Shown here in pieces: positions 1-8,100 of a DNA stretch of 35,619 nt; positions within the stretch are counted from its first letter, which is position 1, and every line of letters starts with the position of its first letter. The stretch spans positions 1 to 35,619 of the forward strand of contig CALXLM010000018.1 of NCBI GenBank assembly GCA_944389195.1, read 5' to 3'. Both the position numbers and the translations under genes were made by a program. Under the pieces are notes generated by a model. The model did not search any database and had not been told where the DNA came from. It was given only the letters and a program-made list of their open reading frames with translations. The stretch is from an uncultured Opitutales bacterium. GTDB lineage: Bacteria; Verrucomicrobiota; Verrucomicrobiia; Opitutales; Intestinicryptomonadaceae.

Positions 1-408
1 TAAAGATAGAGTGATATTGCCGTAAGGTAAAATTGTGAGGGCTGTGTCGAGAAACCAGAAATTAAATAAGGTCTGCCAAAAGCGCCGTGATAACGGAGAG
101 AGCTTTCGCGTGAAGATGAAGCTAATAGAACCGAAACTTGGCTTGCGTCTATAAAAGCATAAAAAATTTATATGTTAAATATTCTATTCTGATGAGGCAT
201 CTTTCAGTAACTTCTACTGACATTGGTATTGGCTAGAGGTGTTTGCGGAATGATTGGAGGAAATATTAAAATAGGGTGTTTTTCTAAACTCAAAAATCCT
301 TTTCAGCAACTTTTGGCAGCGACACGATTTATCGGCTTTACTTTTGCGAAGTCGGCTTTCCCGTTGATATGTACATTTTATTATTTTTTCTACACATGAA
401 AAACAGAA

Positions 409-438
409 GGCCGGCAACGTACCCCCACGTTGCCGGCC
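409..438. terminator. strong 12-bp hairpin, probable transcription terminator
   Basis: A perfect 12-bp GC-rich stem (409-420 paired with 427-438) closes a 6-nt loop. On the plus strand it is followed by a T-rich but interrupted stretch (agtttgttttct); on the minus strand it is followed by a mixed T-rich run. It therefore probably ends transcription coming from the left, separating the leftmost region from the antiporter gene. Confidence 0.6.
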
Positions 439-496
439 AGTTTGTTTTCTACTTTATTTATTTACCCCATCTCCCGTAGGAGAAATCGTAATCCTT

Positions 497-543
497 ATAT
501 CTTGACGCTTAGTTTTTTGATTTTGTTTCAATTGTCAAGATAT
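497..543. promoter_or_regulatory. inverted repeat upstream of the antiporter gene
   Basis: The 10-mer atatcttgac (497-506) returns as its exact reverse complement gtcaagatat (534-543), separated by 27 nt and followed by a run of eight T. It lies 76 bp before the ATG of the antiporter. It could be an operator for a dimeric regulator or a weak second terminator; the sequence alone does not decide. Confidence 0.3.
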
Positions 544-619
544 TTTTTTTAAAAAATCGAGTTTTTTTAAGGCGACTTTGCTTTACAAAGGTTGCATCGC
601 TTTTATTCTTCGTTTTCGT

Positions 620-2128
620 ATGTTCAGAAACGGCATATTATTCGTCTTTCTTGCGTTTTTTATTGCGTACCCTGCCGGCGCGCACGCCGCCGATATTTTT
701 GCATATCCGGTTCCGCTTTCCGACTATCCCGAAAGCGGGGGTTTATGGAATACACTTTGCGTCAGGGCGAGGGAAATACCGTTTAATTTGTACGCAACGG
801 GGGTGTTCTTTTTGGCGATACTGCACACTTTCTGCCATAGGCGCTTTCTGGAGATTTCGGAGAGGCTTAAACTTGGGCAGAGAATCGAGATAGGCCGCAG
901 CGAACAGCACGGTGAATTTAGCGATGAGGCACAAAAACGCCCAGTCGCGTTTTGGGCGGAATTTTTCCATCTTATGGGGGAAGTGGAGGCTATTTTTGCA
1001 CTTTGGCTGATTCCTCTGTTCGGGGGGTTTTGGTTCGTTTACGGTTGGAGGGATTTTACGGCGTATCTCGACAAGCTTACTTTTGTGGACGAAAAATTCG
1101 TGGAGCCGGTGTTCGTGGTTGTTGTCATGTGCATGGCGGCTACCCGCCCGATAATTCAGCTGTCGGGTGACATAATTAATCTTTTTGCGAAAATTGGTGG
1201 CGGGCGCGTGTTTGCATGGTGGTTCGCAATATTGTCGATTGGGCCGCTTTTAGGCTCGTTCGTGACGGAACCCGCCGCGATAACAATTTGCGCCGCGCTC
1301 TTGTCGGAAAAGTTTTTCGTGCACGAGCCCACGTTAAAATTCAAATATGCCACTATTGGGATATTGCTTGTTGCGGTGTCGGCGGGCGGAACCCTTACGC
1401 ATTTTAGCGCTCCTCCCGTACTGATGGTGGCGGGGCAGTGGGGCTGGGGCATGCCTTTTATGTTCTCGCATTTTGGCTGGAAGGCTGTTGCCGGGATAGT
1501 CGCAAGCGTTGCGTTGTACGGCTTTTTATTCCGCCGCGGATTTTCGGAGCTTCAGAAGCGCGCCGACGCCCGCTCGGCGCGCGGGTATGCAAATCCGCGC
1601 GTTCCGTGGAAGGTTGTGGCCGTGCACGTCGGTTTTCTTATTTTCACGGTGCACAGCCTTCACCATCCGGCTCTGTTTATATTCGCCTTTTTGCTGTTTC
1701 TGGCGTTTGTCGAGGCGACGAGGCAGCATCAGTATGAGATGCGCCTGAAAACGCCGCTGCTTGTGGGATTGTTTTTGGCCGCGCTCGTCACGCACGGGAG
1801 CCTGCAGGGTTGGTGGATAGAGCCGGTCTTGAAGAGCTTGGGCAAAGACGAAATGTTTTTTGGGGCGCTTGCGCTCACGGCGTTTAACGACAACGCCGCC
1901 ATAACGTATCTGGCTTCGCTCGTGCCGGACTTTTCGTACACGATGAAATATATGGTTGTGGCGGGGGCCGTCGCCGGAGGCGGACTTACGATTATTGCGA
2001 ATGCTCCCAATCCTGCTGGCGTTGCCATGCTAAAAAAATATTTTTCCGGGGGGGTGTCTCCTGTAGGCCTGTTTTACGGCGCGCTGGTTCCGACGGCGAT
2101 AGTGTCCGCCGCATTTTACTTTTTTTAA
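620..2128 (+). CDS. putative Na+/H+ antiporter, membrane protein
   Basis: About 502 residues with many hydrophobic segments, resembling the putative Na+/H+ antiporter family of the ArsB/NhaD-like ion transporter superfamily. Visible signs are repeated membrane spans, a polar loop in the middle and, near the end, the intramembrane stretch FNDNAAITYL followed by a Gly-rich segment and NAPNPAG, both typical of this group. It should exchange Na+ for H+ across the inner membrane. The frame is open further up to a TTG at 578, but I prefer the ATG at 620, which starts directly with a hydrophobic signal-like segment (FRNGILFVFLAFFIAYPAGA). No good ribosome binding site is visible. The next gene starts 15 bp downstream and may be cotranscribed. 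Confidence 0.75.
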   Translation: MFRNGILFVFLAFFIAYPAGAHAADIFAYPVPLSDYPESGGLWNTLCVRAREIPFNLYATGVFFLAILHTFCHRRFLEISERLKLGQRIEIGRSEQHGEFSDEAQKRPVAFWAEFFHLMGEVEAIFALWLIPLFGGFWFVYGWRDFTAYLDKLTFVDEKFVEPVFVVVVMCMAATRPIIQLSGDIINLFAKIGGGRVFAWWFAILSIGPLLGSFVTEPAAITICAALLSEKFFVHEPTLKFKYATIGILLVAVSAGGTLTHFSAPPVLMVAGQWGWGMPFMFSHFGWKAVAGIVASVALYGFLFRRGFSELQKRADARSARGYANPRVPWKVVAVHVGFLIFTVHSLHHPALFIFAFLLFLAFVEATRQHQYEMRLKTPLLVGLFLAALVTHGSLQGWWIEPVLKSLGKDEMFFGALALTAFNDNAAITYLASLVPDFSYTMKYMVVAGAVAGGGLTIIANAPNPAGVAMLKKYFSGGVSPVGLFYGALVPTAIVSAAFYFF

Positions 2129-2143
2129 AAGTTTAAAACCCAT

Positions 2144-3481
2144 ATGGAAAAGTTCGACGTTGTTGTATTGGGAGCCGGCCCCGCCGGATATTCGGCGGCC
2201 GTAAGGCTTGCTGAATCCGGATTGAAAGTCGTCTGCGTTTGCGGAGGCGAACCCGGGGGAACCTGCCTCAATTGCGGATGCATTCCCACAAAGTCCCTTT
2301 TAAAATCGGCTGGCAGGGCGGCGCTTTCCCCTTCCCCAGGCAATGAGTCGGCCAAGCTTTCGTTCGGCGATGCAGTCGCGCGCGCGGAATCGGCAAAGCT
2401 CAAGTTGCGCGCGGGCGTGGAGTTTATGTTGAAAAAAACGGGCGTTTTGCTTGTGAGGGGATTCGGCAGGATAATATCGAAAAATATTGTCGAGGTGTCG
2501 TCGGAATCCGGCGTTGCGGAGATTTGGGCTGAAAAAATTTTATTGGCTGTCGGCTGCGCGCCCAAAATACCTTCTTCAGTGGCATGCGACGGCGAAATAA
2601 TCGTCTCTGCCTCAGGCGCTCTAAAATTTTCGTCTCCGCCCGAGAGCGCGGTCGTTGTCGGAGCCGGTGCCATCGGATGCGAGTTCGCGCAGATATGGAG
2701 TTCGTTTGGGTCGAAAGTCGTCCTCGTAGAGTTCGAAAACCGAATTCTGCCGCGCGAAGACGCCGAGTGCGCCGACGTTTTGCGCCGACGATTAAGGCGC
2801 TCAGGCATAAAGATAATGGTTTCCACAAAGGTGCTTTCGGCTTCCGTCGGGCCGTCCGGAGCGGTGGAGTGCATTGTGGATTCCGAAGGGAGGCAGGAGC
2901 GTTTGAAGGCTGAGCGCCTTCTCGTGTGCGCCGGGGTCAGGCCCGATTTGGAGGCGGTGCTTTCTCCGGGTTTTTCATTGGATACAACCCCGCAGGGCTT
3001 TGTGTCCGTAGATAAAAACTACCGCACCAGCGTCGGCAACATATACGCTGCGGGAGACGTAATCGGGCCTCCCGCCCTTGCGCATGCGGCCGAACGCGAG
3101 GGGATTCTTGCGGCGGATTCGATTATGCGCGGAACTTGCGAAGAGTTCGGGCAATGCTGCTCGTGCGTGTACACGACCCCCGAGATAGCCTCGGTGGGAA
3201 TGTCTGAAAGCGAGGCGAGGGCGCTTTTCGGAGACGCCGTGCGCGTGCTGAAAAAACCCTTTGCCGCCTTGGGAAGGGCTGTGGCCGACGGGTGCACTGA
3301 AGGATTTGCAAAAATTTTGTACAACGCCTCCGACGGCCGCGTCTTGGGCGCGCATATTGCAGGAGAGCGCGCCGGCGACATAATCTCAGTTTGCGCGCTT
3401 GCGCTCAAAAAGAAAGCCACCGTTTCCGATTTGCGCTCGGTTGTCTTTCCGCATCCGTCGTATTCGGAAATTTTGAGGTAG
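2144..3481 (+). CDS. lpdA: dihydrolipoamide dehydrogenase-family flavoprotein
   Basis: A 445-residue class I pyridine nucleotide-disulfide oxidoreductase. It begins with the FAD dinucleotide fold (GAGPAG, residues 10-15), then the redox motif GGTCLNCGCIPTK with active cysteines C41 and C46, an NAD-binding motif (VVGAGAIG, about 174-181), the second FAD motif IYAAGDV and a C-terminal dimer domain that ends FPHPSYSEIL, which keeps the His-Pro...Ser-Glu catalytic pair. The family oxidises dihydrolipoamide in 2-oxoacid dehydrogenase or glycine cleavage complexes. Its length is slightly short (usual 450-475) because the tail is trimmed. An extra cysteine, C44, sits between the two redox cysteines. 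No E1/E2 genes are nearby, so the parent complex is unknown and a mercuric- or glutathione-reductase-like role is not fully excluded. Confidence 0.85.
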   Translation: MEKFDVVVLGAGPAGYSAAVRLAESGLKVVCVCGGEPGGTCLNCGCIPTKSLLKSAGRAALSPSPGNESAKLSFGDAVARAESAKLKLRAGVEFMLKKTGVLLVRGFGRIISKNIVEVSSESGVAEIWAEKILLAVGCAPKIPSSVACDGEIIVSASGALKFSSPPESAVVVGAGAIGCEFAQIWSSFGSKVVLVEFENRILPREDAECADVLRRRLRRSGIKIMVSTKVLSASVGPSGAVECIVDSEGRQERLKAERLLVCAGVRPDLEAVLSPGFSLDTTPQGFVSVDKNYRTSVGNIYAAGDVIGPPALAHAAEREGILAADSIMRGTCEEFGQCCSCVYTTPEIASVGMSESEARALFGDAVRVLKKPFAALGRAVADGCTEGFAKILYNASDGRVLGAHIAGERAGDIISVCALALKKKATVSDLRSVVFPHPSYSEILR

Positions 3482-3503
3482 GCGGTAGGCGCGAGACGAA
3501 GGG

Positions 3504-4835
3504 TCAATCCTTTACTATCTCCGAAATATCCATGATGTACAGTTGGCGTCCCCCGTTGTGCGAGGAATCCACTATGACTTTTTTGCCGTCGGGCGTCGAC
3601 CGCGGGTGGGTGTCGCACCTGTATTCGCTTCCAAGTTTTTTGGACATGTACAATTTTGCAATGTCTATGCGCTTGCCCGTTTTTACATTGTACAAATAGA
3701 CTGTTTGCATGCGGGTTTTCTTGTCCGGATATGTGTCGTTGAGAATCCAATCGGGGTTTTTAAGGTATGTGCAGTGCCCGTTTAGGTTCATTATGCCCTT
3801 GCCTATTTGCCTTATATTTTCTTTCGGCGAGTCTTCGATAAGGAAAAATCCGCTGCCGTAGGCCGGGATTTTAGTCCATGCGAGGACGTTTTTGCTTTCG
3901 TTGTCCCATATGAAGTGGGAGGTGTAGTTGTAGGGGTCTATGATGCGCAAGTCCGATCCGTCGGCGGCCGCGGTAAACATTCTCGTTCCGAATCCACCCA
4001 CGTACCTGTATTTTTTGCTTCTCTCTTTGTCGGGAAAACGCCAGCGGTGGAGAAATATGAAGCGCTTGCCGTCGGGCGAAACAAGGAGGTGGTTGAACCA
4101 ATGCTTCGCGTCGGTAAATTCGGCGTCGTACGGATTTTTTATGGCCACGGCGTCGGCGAGCGACACCAACAGCTCGGCTTTTCCGGTTTTGAGATCGACT
4201 TTCCAAATGCCCGATTCTTTAGGCGCTTTTTGGTCGGCGTATTTGTCGGCGATTCCCTTGTATCCGTAGCCCGGGCGCATGTCGTTCACGCGCGCATAGT
4301 CAACCGTTATTGCCCACTTGCCGTCGGGTGAAAGCGCATATATCGGGTGCTCCAGCGTGCGCATCTGGCGTGTTTCGACATTCATTATGCGCGACACGAA
4401 TTTTCCGCCCTCGCGGTCGTTCCATATTACCTCGTTTTTGCTGTTCGGGATAAACTGCAGCTGGCAGCCCTGTTGCCAGCCCCACGCGTCCGATTTGCCG
4501 AGATGAATCCACTTGCAGTTGTCACGGGTGTCAACCATGCCAATTTCTATCGAATCTTTTTCGGTGGGTGTTCTGTCCTCGAAGTCGGTGCGCATTGCGA
4601 GGACGTATCTGCCGGAGGGGTCGGTTTCGAGCTTGTCGTAATATGCGAACCAGTGGTATCCGGGAGTGCTTGTAATCTGTTTGTAGGGGACGTAAAACTC
4701 AAAGCGCGGATTTTGTGGATTGTCGCTTTTGGGAGATTCAAAGGCAATTTTATTGCCGCTTCCCATACATGAAGATAAAATAAAAGGTGATAGAAAATAA
4801 AAAATATGTGTAAATTTTAATATTATTTTTTTCAT
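3504..4835 (-). CDS. beta-propeller lipoprotein, oligogalacturonate-lyase-like fold
   Basis: A 443-residue protein with a lipoprotein signal: a hydrophobic stretch ending in the lipobox LSSC, lipidated Cys at position 23. The remainder shows recurring blades with the motifs LSPDGKWA, VSPDGKRFIFLHRWR and STPDGKKVIVDSSH, as in TolB/WD40-like beta propellers. The HWFNHLLVSPDGKR segment with scattered conserved His recalls the seven-bladed oligogalacturonate lyase (PL22) fold, but I cannot confirm the catalytic residues, so no lyase activity is claimed. It is probably attached to the outer membrane or exposed in the periplasm. It converges with the preceding gene with only 22 bp between them and diverges from the phosphatase-like gene. 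No Shine-Dalgarno is visible before the ATG; the leader is very AT-rich. Confidence 0.7.
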   Translation of the reverse strand: MKKIILKFTHIFYFLSPFILSSCMGSGNKIAFESPKSDNPQNPRFEFYVPYKQITSTPGYHWFAYYDKLETDPSGRYVLAMRTDFEDRTPTEKDSIEIGMVDTRDNCKWIHLGKSDAWGWQQGCQLQFIPNSKNEVIWNDREGGKFVSRIMNVETRQMRTLEHPIYALSPDGKWAITVDYARVNDMRPGYGYKGIADKYADQKAPKESGIWKVDLKTGKAELLVSLADAVAIKNPYDAEFTDAKHWFNHLLVSPDGKRFIFLHRWRFPDKERSKKYRYVGGFGTRMFTAAADGSDLRIIDPYNYTSHFIWDNESKNVLAWTKIPAYGSGFFLIEDSPKENIRQIGKGIMNLNGHCTYLKNPDWILNDTYPDKKTRMQTVYLYNVKTGKRIDIAKLYMSKKLGSEYRCDTHPRSTPDGKKVIVDSSHNGGRQLYIMDISEIVKD

Positions 4836-4930
4836 AGTTAAATTTTATATGTTTCAATTTGGGTTGTAAAGTTTTTTTGGCGGTCGGATATTTTGTTGAC
4901 GCGGTTGCGGCGCTGGATAGCCTGAAGGCA

Positions 4931-6064
4931 ATGTTTAGACCTTTGGCAATCTTTCTACTTTGCGCGGCGCTTGTTTCGCGCGCGGAAATTGTTTCCGTTT
5001 GGCTTACGCATTCCTCGGAGACGCCGTCGGACGTGGTTTTAAATTGGACGACTTCAAAACCGGTTCCGTCGGAGGTTTTTTTCCGCTCATCGGACGTCGC
5101 CGAAACCCGCGCAGGCGATTCGCGCGAAAAAAACCTGCACAGCGTAAAGATTCCCGTTTCGCCTGTCGGCAGGGAAATATTCTACAAAATATGCGACTCT
5201 TCCGGAGGGGAGTTTTCGTCAAAGATAAACGCCTACCCTGTTGAAGGCGAGTTCAGGGCGGTGTTTATCGGAAATTTGGGATACGCAAAGAACGTCGATT
5301 TTTCGGCGATAGCCGCCGACAGGCCGCATATTATATTTACGTGCGGCGACAATATTCCGGCGCTGCATTCGGGCGGCGTTTGGGGCGGATCGTTAAAGCC
5401 TTTTGAAGGCGCCATAAAAAAATTTCCGGTTTCACTTCTGGCGTCCACCCCGATAATGCCGGTTCTTGGAAATCACGACAGGGAAATCCGCCCGCGCGGG
5501 ACAAAATACCCTAAAGAGCCCGTGTACGACGTTTCAGCATCCGCCTACGGCGAGTTTTTCAAACTTCCGCAGCCGTTCAAATTTTGGAAGTTTTCGGTTC
5601 CTGAGTTCAATGCCACTTTTGCGGCTTTGGATTTATGCCATACTGGCGATTTTGGAACAACATGGCAGGCGTGCTCGCCGTTTTCCTCCGACAGCGCGCA
5701 GTATGCGCGCTTTGCGGAAATTGCGGGGGGCGCGAGGGAAAAGCTTTTGTTTGCCATTATGAACGAGCGCTCCCAAAACATGCGCGACTTTTCCGGAGGG
5801 ATCTGGCGGCGCCTTTTTTCAAAGGCTACGGTTGTCGTGAGCGGGTTCGGATATTATCTCGAGCGCGCCCACGACGAAGTGCCGTACTACAATACGTCGC
5901 TTTGCGCCGGGGACAAATATCCCGACAGGAATTCCAAATTTTTCAGCGCAGAAAGCGGATATCTTCTGGTTTCTATAAGAAAGGGCGGGGGTGTCCGCTG
6001 CCGCCTCAAGTCCGTCAAGGGAGTTGTGCTGGACGACTGCGAGGCGGCAGGTTCGGGAAAGTGA
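4931..6064 (+). CDS. exported metallophosphoesterase-like protein, active site probably lost
   Basis: About 377 residues. It starts with a signal peptide (FRPLAIFLLCAALVSRA), has a fibronectin-like N-domain (about 20-105) as in purple acid phosphatases, then a calcineurin-like phosphoesterase domain. Two metal motifs are intact: CGDN (138-141) and GNHD (180-183). The others are not: the first motif reads FIGNLGY, with Asn115 where Asp is expected; the later His motif reads FAIMNERSQN; and the final GHxHxYER motif reads SGFGYYLER (304-312), with both His gone. It therefore looks like a non-catalytic or altered member of the family. I use the ATG at 4931 rather than the in-frame TTG at 4859 because the signal peptide begins there and GAAGG lies just upstream. 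Confidence 0.75.
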   Translation: MFRPLAIFLLCAALVSRAEIVSVWLTHSSETPSDVVLNWTTSKPVPSEVFFRSSDVAETRAGDSREKNLHSVKIPVSPVGREIFYKICDSSGGEFSSKINAYPVEGEFRAVFIGNLGYAKNVDFSAIAADRPHIIFTCGDNIPALHSGGVWGGSLKPFEGAIKKFPVSLLASTPIMPVLGNHDREIRPRGTKYPKEPVYDVSASAYGEFFKLPQPFKFWKFSVPEFNATFAALDLCHTGDFGTTWQACSPFSSDSAQYARFAEIAGGAREKLLFAIMNERSQNMRDFSGGIWRRLFSKATVVVSGFGYYLERAHDEVPYYNTSLCAGDKYPDRNSKFFSAESGYLLVSIRKGGGVRCRLKSVKGVVLDDCEAAGSGK

Positions 6065-6138
6065 TTCTTTAGGGGATATTTTAGTTGCCAATGGCATAAT
6101 AAAGTAAACGACGAGGCGGCAGGTTCGGAAAGTGATTT
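6041..6138 (+). repeat. imperfect direct repeat duplicating the end of the phosphatase-like gene
   Basis: The last codons and stop of the phosphatase-like gene (gaggcggcaggttcgg plus gaaagtgatt, 6041-6067) reappear at 6113-6138 with one G missing and one base changed, 72 bp downstream. It looks like the scar of a small local duplication between this gene and the acetylesterase gene. Confidence 0.65.
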
Positions 6139-6227
6139 TTCAGAATAGGCTGGGAAAGCGCCTTTTGCTTTCCGTTCGTTCCCGAATTTTCTTTGATTTT
6201 TGGAAAGAAAGCTGGTTTTATTGGCGC

Positions 6228-7853
6228 ATGTTGAGGATCATATTACTGTTTGCGGCCGCTGTGGTGGCTGCGTCTCCGGCGCAAGCCGAGATTAAAACGC
6301 CGCGCGCCATTTCGGACGGCATGGTTTTGCAGCGCGAAAAACCCGTAAAAATTTGGGGTTGGTCGGAGCCTAACGCCGAAGTGGAAGTGAGGTTCGGAGG
6401 AAAAATCAAAAGGAGCCGCGCAGACGGGAGCGGTGCTTGGAACGTCATTTTCGAGCCGATGGAGGCTTCCGGCACGCCGCGTGAGATGGAGTTTTTTGAG
6501 AACGGAAGGCTTTCGAAAAAAATATCCGACATTCTCGTCGGCGAGGTTTGGGTTTTGGGCGGGCAAAGCAACATGTCGTGGCCGCTCCTTCCAACCGAGG
6601 GCGGCGAGGCAGCAGCCGCGCGGGCGGACTATCCGTCGGTGCGCTGTTTCAGGCAGGGAAGGCAGTTTCTTCCGGACGTCTATCTCGATAAAAAATTCGG
6701 AATGTTCGAAAAGAGCTCTCTTTGTTCTCTCGCGTTGTCGCGCACGCCGCAAAAAGATTCGCCCGAAGGTTCGTCTTGGGAGAAGGCGTCTCCGGAGTCG
6801 GTGCCGCTGTGGAGCGCGATAGGATTTTATTTCGCCGAAAGGCTGGCGGCGGATTTAAAAGTTCCCGTTGGATTGCTGTTCACTTCCCTCGGAGGCTCTC
6901 CGATGATAGCATGGATGCCGGAATCGGCGGCCGCGGGAAATCCGTACCTTAAAAAGAGGGCGGAAAGTTTTTCCAAGGCCATGAAAGAGTGGGATTCAGG
7001 GGGCTACGAAATGGCGGCAAAAAAGCACCTTAAAAAAATCTCCGACCGCAAAGAGGCCATTGCAAAGGCCAAACTTGCCGGCAAAAAGATTCGCCAGGAA
7101 GCGTATAGGTACTATCTGCCCCCGTCTAAGGATTCTCCCTACGCGCATTCGTCCACTCCGTTTTACAACTTCAACGCGAAAGTCGCCCCGCTGTCGGGCT
7201 ATGCGGTTCGCGGAATTCTATGGTATCAGGGCGAATCGGACGCAAACGGTCCGGCGGCGGAAAATTTTGAGGGGCAGCTCGAAACGCTTATAGCGGCATG
7301 GAGAAAATGCTTCGGCGATTCCTCACTGCCTTTTATTCAGGCGCAGCTTTCTTCGTATGGAAGGGGAAAAAATTGGCCGCGTGTCCGGGACGCCCAGCTC
7401 GGCGTATCCCAAAGGAAGCAAAACGTTTACACCGTCTGCACAATTGACGTAGGCGACAAAAACGACGTTCACCCGCGCAATAAGTCCGCCGTGGCAGAAA
7501 GAATGGAGAAAATAGCACTTTCAGAGGTTTACGGCGACGCTTCTGTCTATCCGTTTTCACCCGTTTTCAAATGTGCCAAGTTATCGGGCGGCAGGGCAGA
7601 AGTGGTTTTGGAAACGTTCGGCAGAAAGGTCGAAATGTCAGGGAATGCAGGCGGATTCGAAATCCTTTCCGGCGAAAAATGGACACCTGCAAAAGCCGTG
7701 CTTGAAGGATCAACGATAGTGTTTGAATCCGATGGCGGGCGCGTTATAGACGGCGTGCGGTATTTGTGGAGCGCGTTCCCGCAGAATGACGCATGCATAC
7801 GCAATATCGACGGCTTGCCACTGTTTCCGTTTTCGTTTATAAGGGAAAAGTAG
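6228..7853 (+). CDS. sialate O-acetylesterase family protein (SGNH/SASA hydrolase)
   Basis: A 541-residue exported esterase. A signal peptide (LRIILLFAAAVVAASPAQA) is followed by a beta-sandwich region opening TPRAISDGMVLQRE, a very typical N-terminus of this family, then the catalytic block VLGGQSNMSW with nucleophile Ser114, the WYQGESD block, and the C-terminal Asp413/His415 pair in DVHPRNK. The family removes O-acetyl groups from sialic acids, or from xylan and other glycans; the substrate cannot be told from sequence. I use the ATG at 6228, since the frame above it is not signal-like. It follows the phosphatase-like gene on the same strand with about 160 bp between and ends before a bidirectional terminator. 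Confidence 0.85.
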   Translation: MLRIILLFAAAVVAASPAQAEIKTPRAISDGMVLQREKPVKIWGWSEPNAEVEVRFGGKIKRSRADGSGAWNVIFEPMEASGTPREMEFFENGRLSKKISDILVGEVWVLGGQSNMSWPLLPTEGGEAAAARADYPSVRCFRQGRQFLPDVYLDKKFGMFEKSSLCSLALSRTPQKDSPEGSSWEKASPESVPLWSAIGFYFAERLAADLKVPVGLLFTSLGGSPMIAWMPESAAAGNPYLKKRAESFSKAMKEWDSGGYEMAAKKHLKKISDRKEAIAKAKLAGKKIRQEAYRYYLPPSKDSPYAHSSTPFYNFNAKVAPLSGYAVRGILWYQGESDANGPAAENFEGQLETLIAAWRKCFGDSSLPFIQAQLSSYGRGKNWPRVRDAQLGVSQRKQNVYTVCTIDVGDKNDVHPRNKSAVAERMEKIALSEVYGDASVYPFSPVFKCAKLSGGRAEVVLETFGRKVEMSGNAGGFEILSGEKWTPAKAVLEGSTIVFESDGGRVIDGVRYLWSAFPQNDACIRNIDGLPLFPFSFIREK

Positions 7854-8040
7854 CCTGTTGGCTATAATTTAAACTATCCGGGCAAAAAAACAAAAAAACG
7901 CGCCATAAAAATCCCCTGCGGCTACGCTGTGGTTTAAATCTGCCGGGAGAAATCAGAGACCTGTTTTTGTCGCGCGCTTTCAGGCGGAGATTTTATTTGC
8001 ATGCGGAGTTTCGGCCGCTTTTGGAGCATGTTTTAAAATA

Positions 8041-8076
8041 AAAAATCCGGGTGAAGTTTTAACACCCGGATTTTTT
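8041..8076. terminator. bidirectional intrinsic terminator
   Basis: A perfect 13-bp stem (8041-8053 with 8063-8075) and a 9-nt loop, with A-tract before and T-tract after. It sits between the convergent acetylesterase and GH5-like genes and can serve both. Confidence 0.9.
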
Positions 8077-8100
8077 GATTTTTGCAAGCAGCCTGCGGGC

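Larger units (their letters stand above)
1..577. other. AT-rich region without a recognisable gene
   Basis: No reading frame here looks like a confident gene. A plus-strand frame of about 42 codons (26-154) lies between stops and has no clear start; its translation is rich in Lys/Arg and could be the tail of a decayed gene, but I cannot assign it. A minus-strand frame at 214-417 would need a TTG start inside a strong hairpin. The composition is clearly more AT-rich than the genes that follow. The only structures I can support are the hairpin at 409-438 and the inverted repeat at 497-543, listed separately. A noncoding RNA is possible, but I recognise no tRNA, tmRNA, RNase P or 6S signature. 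Confidence 0.5.

Noticed and set aside
214-417. Minus-strand frame of 67 codons at the left edge
   Set aside because: It would start with TTG inside a strong terminator hairpin and shows no recognisable motif.
3019-3750. Minus-strand frame of 243 codons across the lpdA and propeller gene ends
   Set aside because: It covers two well-supported genes in another frame and has no signals of its own.
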